From: Hymenobacter convexus
Lineage (GTDB): Bacteria > Bacteroidota > Bacteroidia > Cytophagales > Hymenobacteraceae
Direction of reading: 5' to 3'
Assembly (NCBI RefSeq): GCF_030580955.1
Contig: NZ_JAUQON010000016.1
Span: forward strand, 62,001-126,000
Length of the DNA: 64,000 nucleotides
In this document: piece after piece, positions 30,353 to 37,561 of the stretch
How the letters are laid out: every line of letters begins with the position of its first letter
How positions within the stretch are numbered: position 1 is the stretch's first letter
The notes under the pieces: model-generated
The model's database searches: none
What the model was told of the DNA's origin: nothing
Seen by the model: only the letters and a program-made list of their open reading frames with translations
Made by a program: the position numbers and the translations under genes

Positions 30353-30988
30353 ATGGTAAAAAAGGCGGCAAGGCGGAGCCCTACCAGAAAAAGCAGCGGT
30401 TATCTTGCGGGCGTGACCCCCAACCTGACCCTTTCCGAGATTCTGCTGGCCACGTACCCGTTGCCGCCCGCTTCGCTGGAGAAGCTGCTGGCGCTGGCCG
30501 AGTATGTGGAGTTGCCGAAGGGGGCCGTCTTGTTTCGGGACGACGTGCTGGCCCACCACGTCTATGTGGTGCAGCGGGGCCTGGCGCGGGTGTATGCCCG
30601 CCGAGCGGACCGGGAGGTTACGTTTTGGTTTTCCGAAGAGGGGTCGGTCTTAGCTTCAATTCGGGGCTATACGGAGCAGGCCGTGAGCTACGAGACGATG
30701 GAGCTGCTGGAAGACAGCGGCCTGTTTCGCCTTAACATGCGGGCGCTGCACGCCCTGTACCGGGAGGACCTCCACTTGGCCAACTGGGGGCGGGTGCTCG
30801 TCGAGCGCGTGTGGCAGCAAACCGAGCAGCAACTCATTGCCCGGCAGTTTCGCACCGCTGAGGAACGCTACGCCGACCTGCTGCGCCACAGCCCGCACCT
30901 GCTACACCGCGTGGCGCTGGGACACCTGGCGTCGTACTTGGGCATTACCCAGGTCACATTAAGCCGCGTGCGCGCCAAACTCAAGTAG
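30353..30988 (+). CDS. Crp/Fnr family transcription regulator
   Basis: A 211-residue protein with an N-terminal cyclic-nucleotide-binding-like domain (LPKGAVLFRDDVLAHHVYVV, VTFWFSEEGSVLAS) and a C-terminal winged helix whose recognition part is LGHLASYLGITQVTLSRVRA. No Cys cluster of the Fnr type is present, and the residues for cAMP binding are not conserved, as in most Bacteroidota members. A GTG at 30413 is another possible start. It diverges from the GNAT-EamA-GNAT unit and probably controls it. Confidence 0.87.
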   Translation: MVKKAARRSPTRKSSGYLAGVTPNLTLSEILLATYPLPPASLEKLLALAEYVELPKGAVLFRDDVLAHHVYVVQRGLARVYARRADREVTFWFSEEGSVLASIRGYTEQAVSYETMELLEDSGLFRLNMRALHALYREDLHLANWGRVLVERVWQQTEQQLIARQFRTAEERYADLLRHSPHLLHRVALGHLASYLGITQVTLSRVRAKLK

Positions 30989-30999
30989 GCACCACATCG

Positions 31000-31326
31000 C
31001 TAGTGCGCTACGGCTTTCAGGCCCAGCACCGACCCGATGAGGGTGGTGAGGAAAAACAGGCGCGGCGCGGTCAGCGGGTCCCCAAATGCGACGACACCGA
31101 CCACCGCCGTACCTACCGCCCCGATGCCGGTCCAGACGGCGTAGGCCGTGCCCAAGGGTATCTGCACGAGGCTCAGGTTGAGCAAGTAAAAGCTCAGAAC
31201 CGCACACCCCCCAAAGGCGGCGTACCACCCGACCGCTTCGGCTCCAATCGCCAGCTTCGCCTTGCCGAGACAAAAGGCAAACGCGACTTCGGCCAACCCG
31301 GCCAGGACCAACAACAACCACTGCAT
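31000..31326 (-). CDS. SMR family multidrug/guanidinium exporter
   Basis: A 108-residue protein with four helices and the SMR signature: MQWLLLVLAGLAEVAFAFCL with the essential Glu12 in helix 1, LSLVQIPLGTAYAVWTGIGA and a final helix ending LGLKAVAH. It is closer to the SugE/Gdx branch than to EmrE by this pattern, though that is a judgement by eye. It works as a dimer using the proton gradient. The start was moved to the ATG at 31324-31326, which gives the normal SMR length. It is convergent with the Crp/Fnr gene; their stops are 11 bases apart. Confidence 0.88.
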   Translation of the reverse strand: MQWLLLVLAGLAEVAFAFCLGKAKLAIGAEAVGWYAAFGGCAVLSFYLLNLSLVQIPLGTAYAVWTGIGAVGTAVVGVVAFGDPLTAPRLFFLTTLIGSVLGLKAVAH

Positions 31327-31453
31327 GACGAATAAGAAAGGTACTGGCACAAAGGTCCGGTCCAGCACACGCGCTTCTTTTTACCAATGTTAAAAACGCT
31401 ACAAAGCGCTTAGCGTAATTTTATCTCCCCGCGGTTATAAGAAGGCCTAAACG

Positions 31454-31485
31454 AAAGCGCCCCGGTCAATTGACCGGGGCGCTTT
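31454..31485. terminator. Perfect 32-nt palindromic terminator
   Basis: AAAGCGCCCCGGTCAA (31454-31469) is followed directly by its reverse complement (31470-31485), and runs of A and T flank the stem on both sides. This strong GC-rich hairpin can act in both directions. It lies between the sigma factor gene (end at 31579, read leftward) and the start of the SMR gene (31326), so it most likely ends the sigma factor transcript. Confidence 0.85.
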
Positions 31486-31578
31486 TGCTCGGGCACCGGT
31501 GGCCGGCGACAGAAGGAGAAACCAGGGTGTTATCTAATCTCTAATGACTTAAGTGGGCCATATAACAGACCGGAACCG

Positions 31579-32442
31579 CTAGCCCAGGTACGGTTTCAGA
31601 GCCTTCGAGCGGGTGGTGTGCTTGAGGCGTCGAATGGCTTTTTCCTTTATCTGCCGCACCCGCTCACGGGTCAGGCTGAACTGCTCGCCAATCTCTTCCA
31701 GCGTCCGCGCTGCGTTTCCATTCAGCCCAAAATGGAGCGTCACAACATCGGCTTCGCGCATCGTGAGGGTCGAGAGGGCCCGCTGGACCTCCCGACGCAG
31801 GGAGTCGTTCAGTAGGCCGGCATCCGGGCTTTCGGCATCCTCATTCTCCATTACGTCGAGCAGCCGGTTTTCTTCGCCCTGCACGAAGGGCGCATCCATC
31901 GAGACGTGGTGGCCCGAAATTTTCAGCGTGTCTGTCACTTCGGAAGTGCTCAGCTCCAGCAACTCGGCAATCTCGTCGGGCGAGGGCTCGCGCTCGAACT
32001 TCTGCTCCAGCTCGGAGAACGAGCGGCTGATTTTGTTGAGCGAGCCCACCCGATTCAGGGGCAGGCGCACGATGCGGCTCTGCTCGGCCAGGGCCTGCAG
32101 GATGCTCTGGCGAATCCACCACACGGCGTAGGAAATAAACTTGAAGCCCTTGGTTTCATCGAAGCGCTTGGCCGCTTTAATCAGCCCCAGGTTGCCCTCG
32201 TTGATGAGGTCGCCCAGGGTCAGGCCCTGGTTCTGGTACTGCTTGGACACCGAAACCACGAAACGCAGGTTGGCTTTGGTCAGCTTTTCGAGGGCCATCT
32301 GGTCACCCTCGCGGATGCGCTGGGCGAGTTCTACTTCCTCGTCTATCGACACCAGGCTCACTTTGCCAATTTCCTGGAGGTACTTATCCAGGGACTGGCT
32401 TTCGCGGTTGGTAATCTGCTTGCTGATTTTGAGCTGTCTCAT
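31579..32442 (-). CDS. Primary-type sigma-70 factor (RpoD/SigA family)
   Basis: The 287-residue protein has the form of the Bacteroidota housekeeping sigma factor: MRQLKISKQITNRESQSLDK at the N-terminus, region 1.2, region 2 with NEGNLGLIKAAKRFDETKGF and FISYAVWWIRQSILQAL, region 3, and region 4 with EEIGEQFSLTRERVRQIKEK and the C-terminal SKALKPYLG. It lacks the long region 1.1 of proteobacteria, which is normal in this phylum. It is next to the plasmid origin and Rep gene, which is unusual because the primary sigma is normally a single chromosomal gene. It may be a second copy that adapts host transcription to the plasmid, or the window could be chromosomal. Confidence 0.92.
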   Translation of the reverse strand: MRQLKISKQITNRESQSLDKYLQEIGKVSLVSIDEEVELAQRIREGDQMALEKLTKANLRFVVSVSKQYQNQGLTLGDLINEGNLGLIKAAKRFDETKGFKFISYAVWWIRQSILQALAEQSRIVRLPLNRVGSLNKISRSFSELEQKFEREPSPDEIAELLELSTSEVTDTLKISGHHVSMDAPFVQGEENRLLDVMENEDAESPDAGLLNDSLRREVQRALSTLTMREADVVTLHFGLNGNAARTLEEIGEQFSLTRERVRQIKEKAIRRLKHTTRSKALKPYLG

Positions 32443-32950
32443 GCGGTAACGCTACTACTTGTTTTGGTTTCTAAACGAGGAAGAACCCACCCCTGGCACT
32501 TGGCGCTGCGGCTGGGTCCAATGAGTATCAAGATGCTGGCCGGCGGAAAGGTTCACGGCAAGGGGCAAAGTCCCATCCCGGCTGGTAGCTGCCGGCGTCG
32601 GTAGGTCACTGAATCAGCGGGGGGCTGCCCAGTGCGTGCGTGGAGGTGCGGGCCTAGTTGCCGGGGCGTCCTATTTCAAAAAGTGCAGCTTTGTGGCAGG
32701 CATCGCGGCCACCGCCAGCGGGACTCTAGTACTGCTACTCACGCATGAAGCAGCACTCCGAGCCGGGTCTGATAATAGCTCCGGTCAAGAAGAATTAACT
32801 CAACAGTACCAAGTTAATAAAACACCTGTTATCAGCATAAAAAGGCACAAAAACCGTTCAGAATTTGTACCTTTTTCTACTGTTGAGAACACCCAATGAT
32901 GAGCTTCACAAACCCTCACCTCCTTTATACTAAAACTTATACTGTCGAGG
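32443..32950. other. Intergenic region between sigma factor and rep
   Basis: About 500 bases without a convincing gene. The left part should hold the sigma factor promoter, but I found no clear TAnnTTTG with a spaced TTG. The right half (32780-32950) is AT-rich and lies downstream of rep. A plus-strand frame at 32636-32899 exists but has no recognisable features. Confidence 0.4.
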
Positions 32951-33925
32951 TTACTTTTTGGCCGGTGCAGCCTGTGCTTTACGCAGTCCCACTACGGTCA
33001 AAAACAAGCCCCCGGGGTTGGTAGAAGCCTTCATCTTACCGGTTTTGAGTTTGTAGCAGAAGGAGAAAAGCTCATCGACCATGCGGGCTTCGCCAAGAAT
33101 CTGTTCAATCAGCCGGGTATCCCGGATATCGAGTTCCGCCAGCCGCTGCCGCGCCATCTGTAGCCGGGAGTCATCCAGGGGCTGCTCAAACGGCAGGGGC
33201 AGCTGATGAGGCTCCTGCTGCTTGATTTGAAAGCGGATACTCTCGAAAGAGCGGCCCTTTTTGATGAGCTCGTAGCCGATGTGCAGGTCCGTATTCTGGT
33301 TGATTTGAGTCACCGCCACGTCGAGCACGTACTTCTGAAACATGGACACCTTGGTGTACTGCTCCGGCTCGACCCCCTTGGGGTCTTTCAGGGCCAGCAT
33401 CACCTTCAAGTCGTGCAGGCTGAAAGTGCGGGTTTCAGCCTTGTCCTTCCACTGCGAAGCAATCTGGTAGATGCGCTTGGCGTACTTGCTGCTCAAGCTG
33501 AAGGCCGCCTGCAGGCGAAACGAGGTGAAGTTGCGCTTTAAGTCGATAAGATAGGGTCGAATCTTCTCCGAGATTTCCAACTCAATAACACCCTCACCCT
33601 TCATGTACTCGGCCGAAGCCAGCAGGCCGACCTGCAGGATGCGCTTGTTATCCTCAATCACGTATTCCCGAGTTCGCAGCGCCGAAGTGGCCTCCAGGAA
33701 CTGCTGGTAGTTCCACTGCCGACCCGTTAGGTGCTGCAGGTCCAGCACTTTCACCCGGTAGAAGGTGCCGATGCGGTCTTCCTTCTTCAGCAACGAGAGC
33801 AGATAGAACACAATGTCCATCTCGCAGGCCGTCATCTCGTAGCGCGCCGTCGTGATGGCGTTGTGCTGCCGGATTTCGAGGCCAGTGGAATTGGCTATAG
33901 TAGCCGCATTGTCAAGAACTTGCAT
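32951..33925 (-). CDS. Rep_3/RepB family plasmid replication initiator
   Basis: A 324-residue initiator made of two winged-helix domains. The first (about 20-150) contains TACEMDIVFYLLSLLKKEDR; the second (about 150-260) contains FSLSSKYAKRIYQIASQWKD and the start of the DNA-reading helix in FSLHDLKVMLALKDPKGVEP. The pattern YAKRIYQ...W is typical of Rep_3 proteins, which bind iterons and open the origin. Just upstream (34020-34121) are five iterons, and four more in inverted orientation lie further on. The ATG at 33923-33925 is preferred over one 48 bases earlier, which adds a low-quality extension. The gene reads away from the origin. Confidence 0.92.
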   Translation of the reverse strand: MQVLDNAATIANSTGLEIRQHNAITTARYEMTACEMDIVFYLLSLLKKEDRIGTFYRVKVLDLQHLTGRQWNYQQFLEATSALRTREYVIEDNKRILQVGLLASAEYMKGEGVIELEISEKIRPYLIDLKRNFTSFRLQAAFSLSSKYAKRIYQIASQWKDKAETRTFSLHDLKVMLALKDPKGVEPEQYTKVSMFQKYVLDVAVTQINQNTDLHIGYELIKKGRSFESIRFQIKQQEPHQLPLPFEQPLDDSRLQMARQRLAELDIRDTRLIEQILGEARMVDELFSFCYKLKTGKMKASTNPGGLFLTVVGLRKAQAAPAKK

Positions 33926-34019
33926 AGGGGTGGGAAGGCAGTAGTATAGGCGAAGATAACAAGTGGAAAACAAAAGGAAAGCTCAAAAGAAAGTTTTCCC
34001 TCTAGGTTCTTTCTTTTCA

Positions 34020-34121
34020 CTTATAAAACCTTTCCACTGGACTTATAAAACCTTTCCCTTCGCTTATAATCCCTTCCCTTTAGACTTATAAAACCTTTCC
34101 TTTGACTTATAAAACCTTTCC
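34020..34121. repeat. Iteron array of the plasmid origin (five direct repeats)
   Basis: CTTATAAAACCTTTCC occurs at 34020-34035, 34042-34057, 34085-34100 and 34106-34121, with a degenerate copy at 34063-34077. The starts are 21-22 bases apart, two helical turns, so Rep molecules would sit on one face of the DNA. The array begins 95 bases upstream of the rep start, where it can serve both initiation and control of rep transcription. Confidence 0.9.
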
Positions 34122-34437
34122 TAAGTACCTTCCTAGACAATGAAAATCAACACGTTACAGGCCTTACAAATAAGACAAATAACTAACAAATCTCACAAGC
34201 TTGTGATGAGAACAAAAAAAGGCTTTTAGAAGGTCTGATTTCGGGTGGACCGGCAACCCAAAACAGAAAACAACAAAAGGGTATGGGCACTCATTAAAAA
34301 CAGTGATTGCACTTTACTAATATTAAATGTAATATAAACTCAGGATACCCCCCTTTATCCTTCAAATAACCTTTCTGTCACGACTCCCAACCCGCTGTAA
34401 GTGTATCAACTACCTAAAAGAGCTAGCGATGACGAAA
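34122..34437. other. AT-rich centre of the replication origin
   Basis: Between the two iteron groups lies AT-rich DNA without genes. It includes a perfect 14-bp palindrome TCACAAGCTTGTGA (34193-34206) and a very AT-rich stretch near 34290-34345 that could be the unwinding element. I saw no certain DnaA box. Confidence 0.6.
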
Positions 34438-34672
34438 GGAAAGGTTTTATAAGTCTGTTGCCACCTCATTGAGACATTACTCACAGCCGCAAATTCCGGC
34501 GCATCTGGGGCATCAGACGCGGACCGGATTCCAAAGGAAAGGTTTTATAAGCCCACTAATAGGCTTTCACTAACATTTGAGCAAGCTAAAAGAAAGGTTT
34601 TATAAGCCGATTGCAAGCATTTGCTCAGCTTTTCGCCCAGCTTTTACTATGCTAAGGGAAAGGTTTTATAAG
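34438..34672. repeat. Inverted iterons of the plasmid origin (four copies)
   Basis: GGAAAGGTTTTATAAG, the reverse complement of the first array's unit, occurs at 34438-34453, 34536-34551, 34591-34606 (first base differs) and 34657-34672. The spacing is irregular (98, 55 and 66 bases), unlike the tight array beside rep. Separate, inverted sites of this kind in iteron plasmids often serve control of copy number or Rep-mediated looping; that role is inferred here. Confidence 0.85.
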
Positions 34673-35020
34673 CCAAAAGTGCTGTTTGAACGCCATAGAC
34701 GAAGATATTCCGGACTTTACCAGCCGCCTGCTTTCCTTGCGTGACAGGAAATCCATTTTTCCAGGCCCATATCAAATCCCAAGACGAGCATGAGCCTCGT
34801 GAACATACTCGCGGGGCATCAACTAGGCTGTTCCCAGAGCAAAGACAGGCAACAGGCCACTAAAGCTCTGCTCAAGATAGCATAGACCAGGGGTTAGAAG
34901 CAGTGAGGCAAATCCGGCTGAGCACGTAAGCACCAGACCGGTGGCCAGTACCACAGTGGATTTCCGAAAAAACGAGAGGGGAAAAGCTATTCAGAGAGCC
35001 TCCTTACACCTCTAATTAGT
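34673..35020. other. Intergenic region between origin and leader C
   Basis: About 350 bases with no gene that I can support. The composition is mixed, and no further iteron, hairpin or promoter of the TAnnTTTG type was recognised. Confidence 0.4.
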
Positions 35021-35116
35021 CAATAATTGACAATATAATTTAAATAAAATTGAAACATTAACAGGCTATTTTGCGTTTAATAACTGTCAGGAACGCAATA
35101 AAACAGCCTTTTGCTT
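35021..35116 (+). repeat. Repeated AT-rich leader, copy C
   Basis: The 96 bases before the ATG at 35117 carry the blocks shared with copies A and B: CAATAATTGACA, ATAATTTAAAT, ATTGAAACATTAA, TTTTGCGTTTAATAA, GAACGCAATAAAACA. The 18-mer that precedes copies A and B is missing. It heads the second set of small plus-strand genes (35117-37410), some 10 kb from copy B. Confidence 0.75.
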
Positions 35117-35461
35117 ATGAGCGCTAAACCCGAAGTCGTAGAGGAAGCTTACACCATCTTGTCCCAGCTGGGAGGCCGCCGCTTCCTAGTGATGACCGGG
35201 GCCGACAAGCTCATGGCCGCCGGCCGGACGGCCAGCAACCCGAACCCCTGGCTACGCATGGACCTGCGCCGCAACCAAGCCCAGGTGAACCGGCTGAAAA
35301 TTACGCTCATGCCCACTGACACCTACAAAGTGGAGTTTTACCACCAGAAGCTGGTCGACTGGGAGCCGGTTATCACCAACCAGCAGACGTTTGAAATGGT
35401 GTACGGGGAGGATTTGCCCGCCCTCTTCACCTCGGTCACGGGCTACGATACCCACCTTTAG
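35117..35461 (+). CDS. Uncharacterised small plasmid protein
   Basis: A 114-residue soluble protein starting MSAKPEVVEEAYTILSQLGG, with a strand-rich middle (NRLKITLMPTDTYKVEFYHQ) and an acidic end. An ATG six bases earlier is possible. The length, the helix-then-strands pattern, and the use of a conserved leader suggest a phage- or plasmid-type accessory protein. I do not recognise the family. It is followed after ten bases by the next gene. Confidence 0.65.
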   Translation: MSAKPEVVEEAYTILSQLGGRRFLVMTGADKLMAAGRTASNPNPWLRMDLRRNQAQVNRLKITLMPTDTYKVEFYHQKLVDWEPVITNQQTFEMVYGEDLPALFTSVTGYDTHL

Positions 35462-35471
35462 CGCCTGCCGG

Positions 35472-35762
35472 ATGCAAGCCAGCGAAGCCCCCATCATCAT
35501 CCATCCGGGCTGGAACCAGTACCGCCGCCGGGTTATCGCCGCCATTACCGACGTGGAAATGCTGATGCAGCAGTTGGGCAAAGGCTTGGACAGCGACGGT
35601 CTGACCGCCGAAGTGGCCCAACGGCTCGGGCTGCGCATCGATACCCAGGCCGATTTCGACGTGCTCAGTGCCCTAGTGCGGGCCGTGCGCCCCATCGGCC
35701 TCGAAGCGCTGCGGGCCACCCGTGAGGACCAGGGCGGCCAGTTTTCCCTCCTGCTTCTTTAA
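35472..35762 (+). CDS. Uncharacterised small plasmid protein
   Basis: A 96-residue, mainly helical protein (YRRRVIAAITDVEMLMQQLG; LTAEVAQRLGLRIDTQADFD). It begins ten bases after the previous stop and ends ten bases before the next gene, so it is read as part of one transcript. There is no signal peptide, no membrane segment and no known motif. Confidence 0.6.
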   Translation: MQASEAPIIIHPGWNQYRRRVIAAITDVEMLMQQLGKGLDSDGLTAEVAQRLGLRIDTQADFDVLSALVRAVRPIGLEALRATREDQGGQFSLLLL

Positions 35763-35772
35763 CCCCAATGCC

Positions 35773-36108
35773 ATGCCCCAGGCCCAGGATTTAGTTGTTG
35801 GCGATGCCGTGTATTACGCCCGGGAGCGGGCGGTAGGCCTGATTTACACCACCTACGAGCGGGGCCGCCACGAGCGCCCGGGTGTGCAGCTGCTACTCAG
35901 TGACGGCCGCGACCTGAGCGGCTTCAGCGCCGAGGAGGCCGACCGGTTTTTGCAGCCTTTAGGCGATACGGGCCTGCGCTACGAGTTTGCCAACGTGGGT
36001 CAGCTGGCCCGCGACTACCAGCACGGCGTGTTCGGCCAGGCCTTCCACAACGCTCAGGTGCTGCTGCTCGCCCGGGAACTGGCTAGGCCCGGCCCGCCCA
36101 CGAAGTAG
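35773..36108 (+). CDS. Uncharacterised small plasmid protein
   Basis: A 111-residue protein with an N-terminal beta-rich half (MPQAQDLVVGDAVYYARERA; LLLSDGRDLSGF) and a helical C-terminal half. The opening phi-x-phi-G-D-x-V strand resembles the IAIGATV/VPAIGSRV strands of proteins encoded at 25498-27895, suggesting a common small-barrel fold. The ATG at 35773 is preferred; the longer frame overlaps the previous gene. The function is unknown. Confidence 0.6.
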   Translation: MPQAQDLVVGDAVYYARERAVGLIYTTYERGRHERPGVQLLLSDGRDLSGFSAEEADRFLQPLGDTGLRYEFANVGQLARDYQHGVFGQAFHNAQVLLLARELARPGPPTK

Positions 36109-36136
36109 TCATTCTCGCCCTTTTGTTCTTTTTGCC

Positions 36137-36472
36137 ATGCCCCCGACTGCTCAATACCCCCTGAATTGCCCCATTTTCGCCCCGCAGCTGGCCTATCTGG
36201 CCGTTGAGCAACAACCGGCCGATTCCACCGAAGCGCAGCGCCTGGAGCAGCTGCGGCAGCTTATCGAGGCTGCCCCCGATACGGCCGACCTGCGCGGGTT
36301 CGCCGAGCCCACCCGCCAGTTGTTAGGCCCCGGCTACCAGGTGCACTGCGGCAGCTCGCACATCTGGATAAAGCGCGACGACCAGCCCGAGCGCCTGGCC
36401 ATCGTGGCCGACCGCTACACCACCGCCTACCGCGAATGGAACAGCCCGCAACAGGCCCCGAGGCCGGAATAG
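36137..36472 (+). CDS. Uncharacterised small plasmid protein
   Basis: A 111-residue protein: a helical first half (FAPQLAYLAVEQQPADSTEA) and a second half with GYQVHCGSSHIWIKRDDQPE, a pattern of short strands. It starts 28 bases after the previous gene. I do not recognise the family. It closes the tight group of four small genes under leader C. Confidence 0.6.
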   Translation: MPPTAQYPLNCPIFAPQLAYLAVEQQPADSTEAQRLEQLRQLIEAAPDTADLRGFAEPTRQLLGPGYQVHCGSSHIWIKRDDQPERLAIVADRYTTAYREWNSPQQAPRPE

Positions 36473-36544
36473 CCACTTATAAAAAGTGGTTTTTCAGTTC
36501 CGGCTTTGCCTTAACTTGCCTCTCCAACCCTGACTACGCCCCCC

Positions 36545-37039
36545 ATGTACAACTTTCAGAGCCTCACAAAAAAGGACTGGGTCACCGACTACGGCTTCCG
36601 CAAAGCGCTCGCAGCCGACCCCGGCACCATGAAGTTTGGCGGGCAGGCCATGGGAACCGGCCGCCGGGACATCGTGGAATACTGGCAGCGAGAGAAAAGC
36701 CACTACCGGCTCTGGGAGCTGCTGCTTTACATGGGCAGCCACACCGTACCGCAGACGGTGGCCTACTTCGACCTGCCAGCCGACTCGGACGAGTTCCTGC
36801 GCTGGGTGTACAACGAGGTTTCCCACGAACAGCGCGAGCAGGTGGAGGAAATGGTGCAAGGCTTCGCCAGCGGCTTTGACCAGATGAATTTTTTCCCCTA
36901 CGCCGAGTTATACGCTGTCTGGCAGCGGGCCGAGGAGCGCCAAGCCCGCGAGGGCAACGTGCTGGTTTACCTCGACCGCATCACCGAGCCGGACGGGGCG
37001 GAGATACTCCGTTACCAGGCACCCAGCTTTTTTGAATAG
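36545..37039 (+). CDS. Uncharacterised 164-residue plasmid protein
   Basis: A soluble protein rich in aromatic residues (WVTDYGFRKALAADPGTMKF; YWQREKSHYRLWELLLYMGS; MNFFPYAELYAVWQRAEERQ). It is mostly helical with an acidic C-terminus (LDRITEPDGAEI). There is no membrane segment. It lies in the plus-strand backbone set, 72 bases after the previous gene. I cannot assign a function. Confidence 0.6.
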   Translation: MYNFQSLTKKDWVTDYGFRKALAADPGTMKFGGQAMGTGRRDIVEYWQREKSHYRLWELLLYMGSHTVPQTVAYFDLPADSDEFLRWVYNEVSHEQREQVEEMVQGFASGFDQMNFFPYAELYAVWQRAEERQAREGNVLVYLDRITEPDGAEILRYQAPSFFE

Positions 37040-37122
37040 CCGAACTACGGGGCGGCGGGGGCCGTAATGTTGCAAAAATTGACTAATCTTTGCTCGTGTT
37101 AGACCTCTTTGCAGCCCCGGCT

Positions 37123-37410
37123 ATGCTCAAACCAAGTTCCTATAATTCGCTGGCCGAACTCATTCATGCCCTGGGTATGCGCAGCGACACGGCCCGGCAC
37201 ATCGGCATCTCGCACAACACCCTGAACGTGCGCATGGCCAAGCCCGGCAGCTTCACGCTGGATGAGTTGGTGAAAGTGGCCGAGCTGGCCAAGTCCGACC
37301 TGCTCACCATGACCAGGCTGGCCCAGAAACAGATGGACAACCCCGTGGAGCCGCCCGCGCCGGCGCTGGGCCGCCCGCGCTTCAAGAAGAACCAGCCAGA
37401 CGCCAGCTAG
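37123..37410 (+). CDS. Small helix-turn-helix-like protein
   Basis: A 95-residue protein whose central part (LAELIHALGMRSDTARHIGI, then SHNTLNVRMAKPGSFTLDEL and VKVAELAKSDLLTMTRLAQ) reads like a Cro/XRE-type helix-turn-helix domain with an extra loop. A basic Pro-rich tail follows (LGRPRFKKNQPDAS). It may regulate the backbone genes, perhaps through the repeated leader or the TTGCAATTGCAA motif; neither link is shown. A similar loop arrangement appears in the product of 39856. The start is uncertain by up to eleven codons. Confidence 0.55.
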   Translation: MLKPSSYNSLAELIHALGMRSDTARHIGISHNTLNVRMAKPGSFTLDELVKVAELAKSDLLTMTRLAQKQMDNPVEPPAPALGRPRFKKNQPDAS

Positions 37411-37561
37411 CTTTTAGTCAGCAAACGCCTAGCTCAGGCAGCAGCTGCACTACCATTCGTAGCCAGTTTCTGCACTTCACCCGCGACTTTTTACCACTCA
37501 TCCTTTTTTCTCCAGAGGGCTAATCGGGCTGGGTAGTTTCGCTGCGTACTAGCTACCCAGC

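Noticed and set aside
32636..32899. 87-residue plus-strand reading frame between the sigma factor and rep genes
   Set aside because: It has no recognisable domain, no signal peptide or promoter, and spans a sharp change from GC-rich to AT-rich DNA; it is probably chance.
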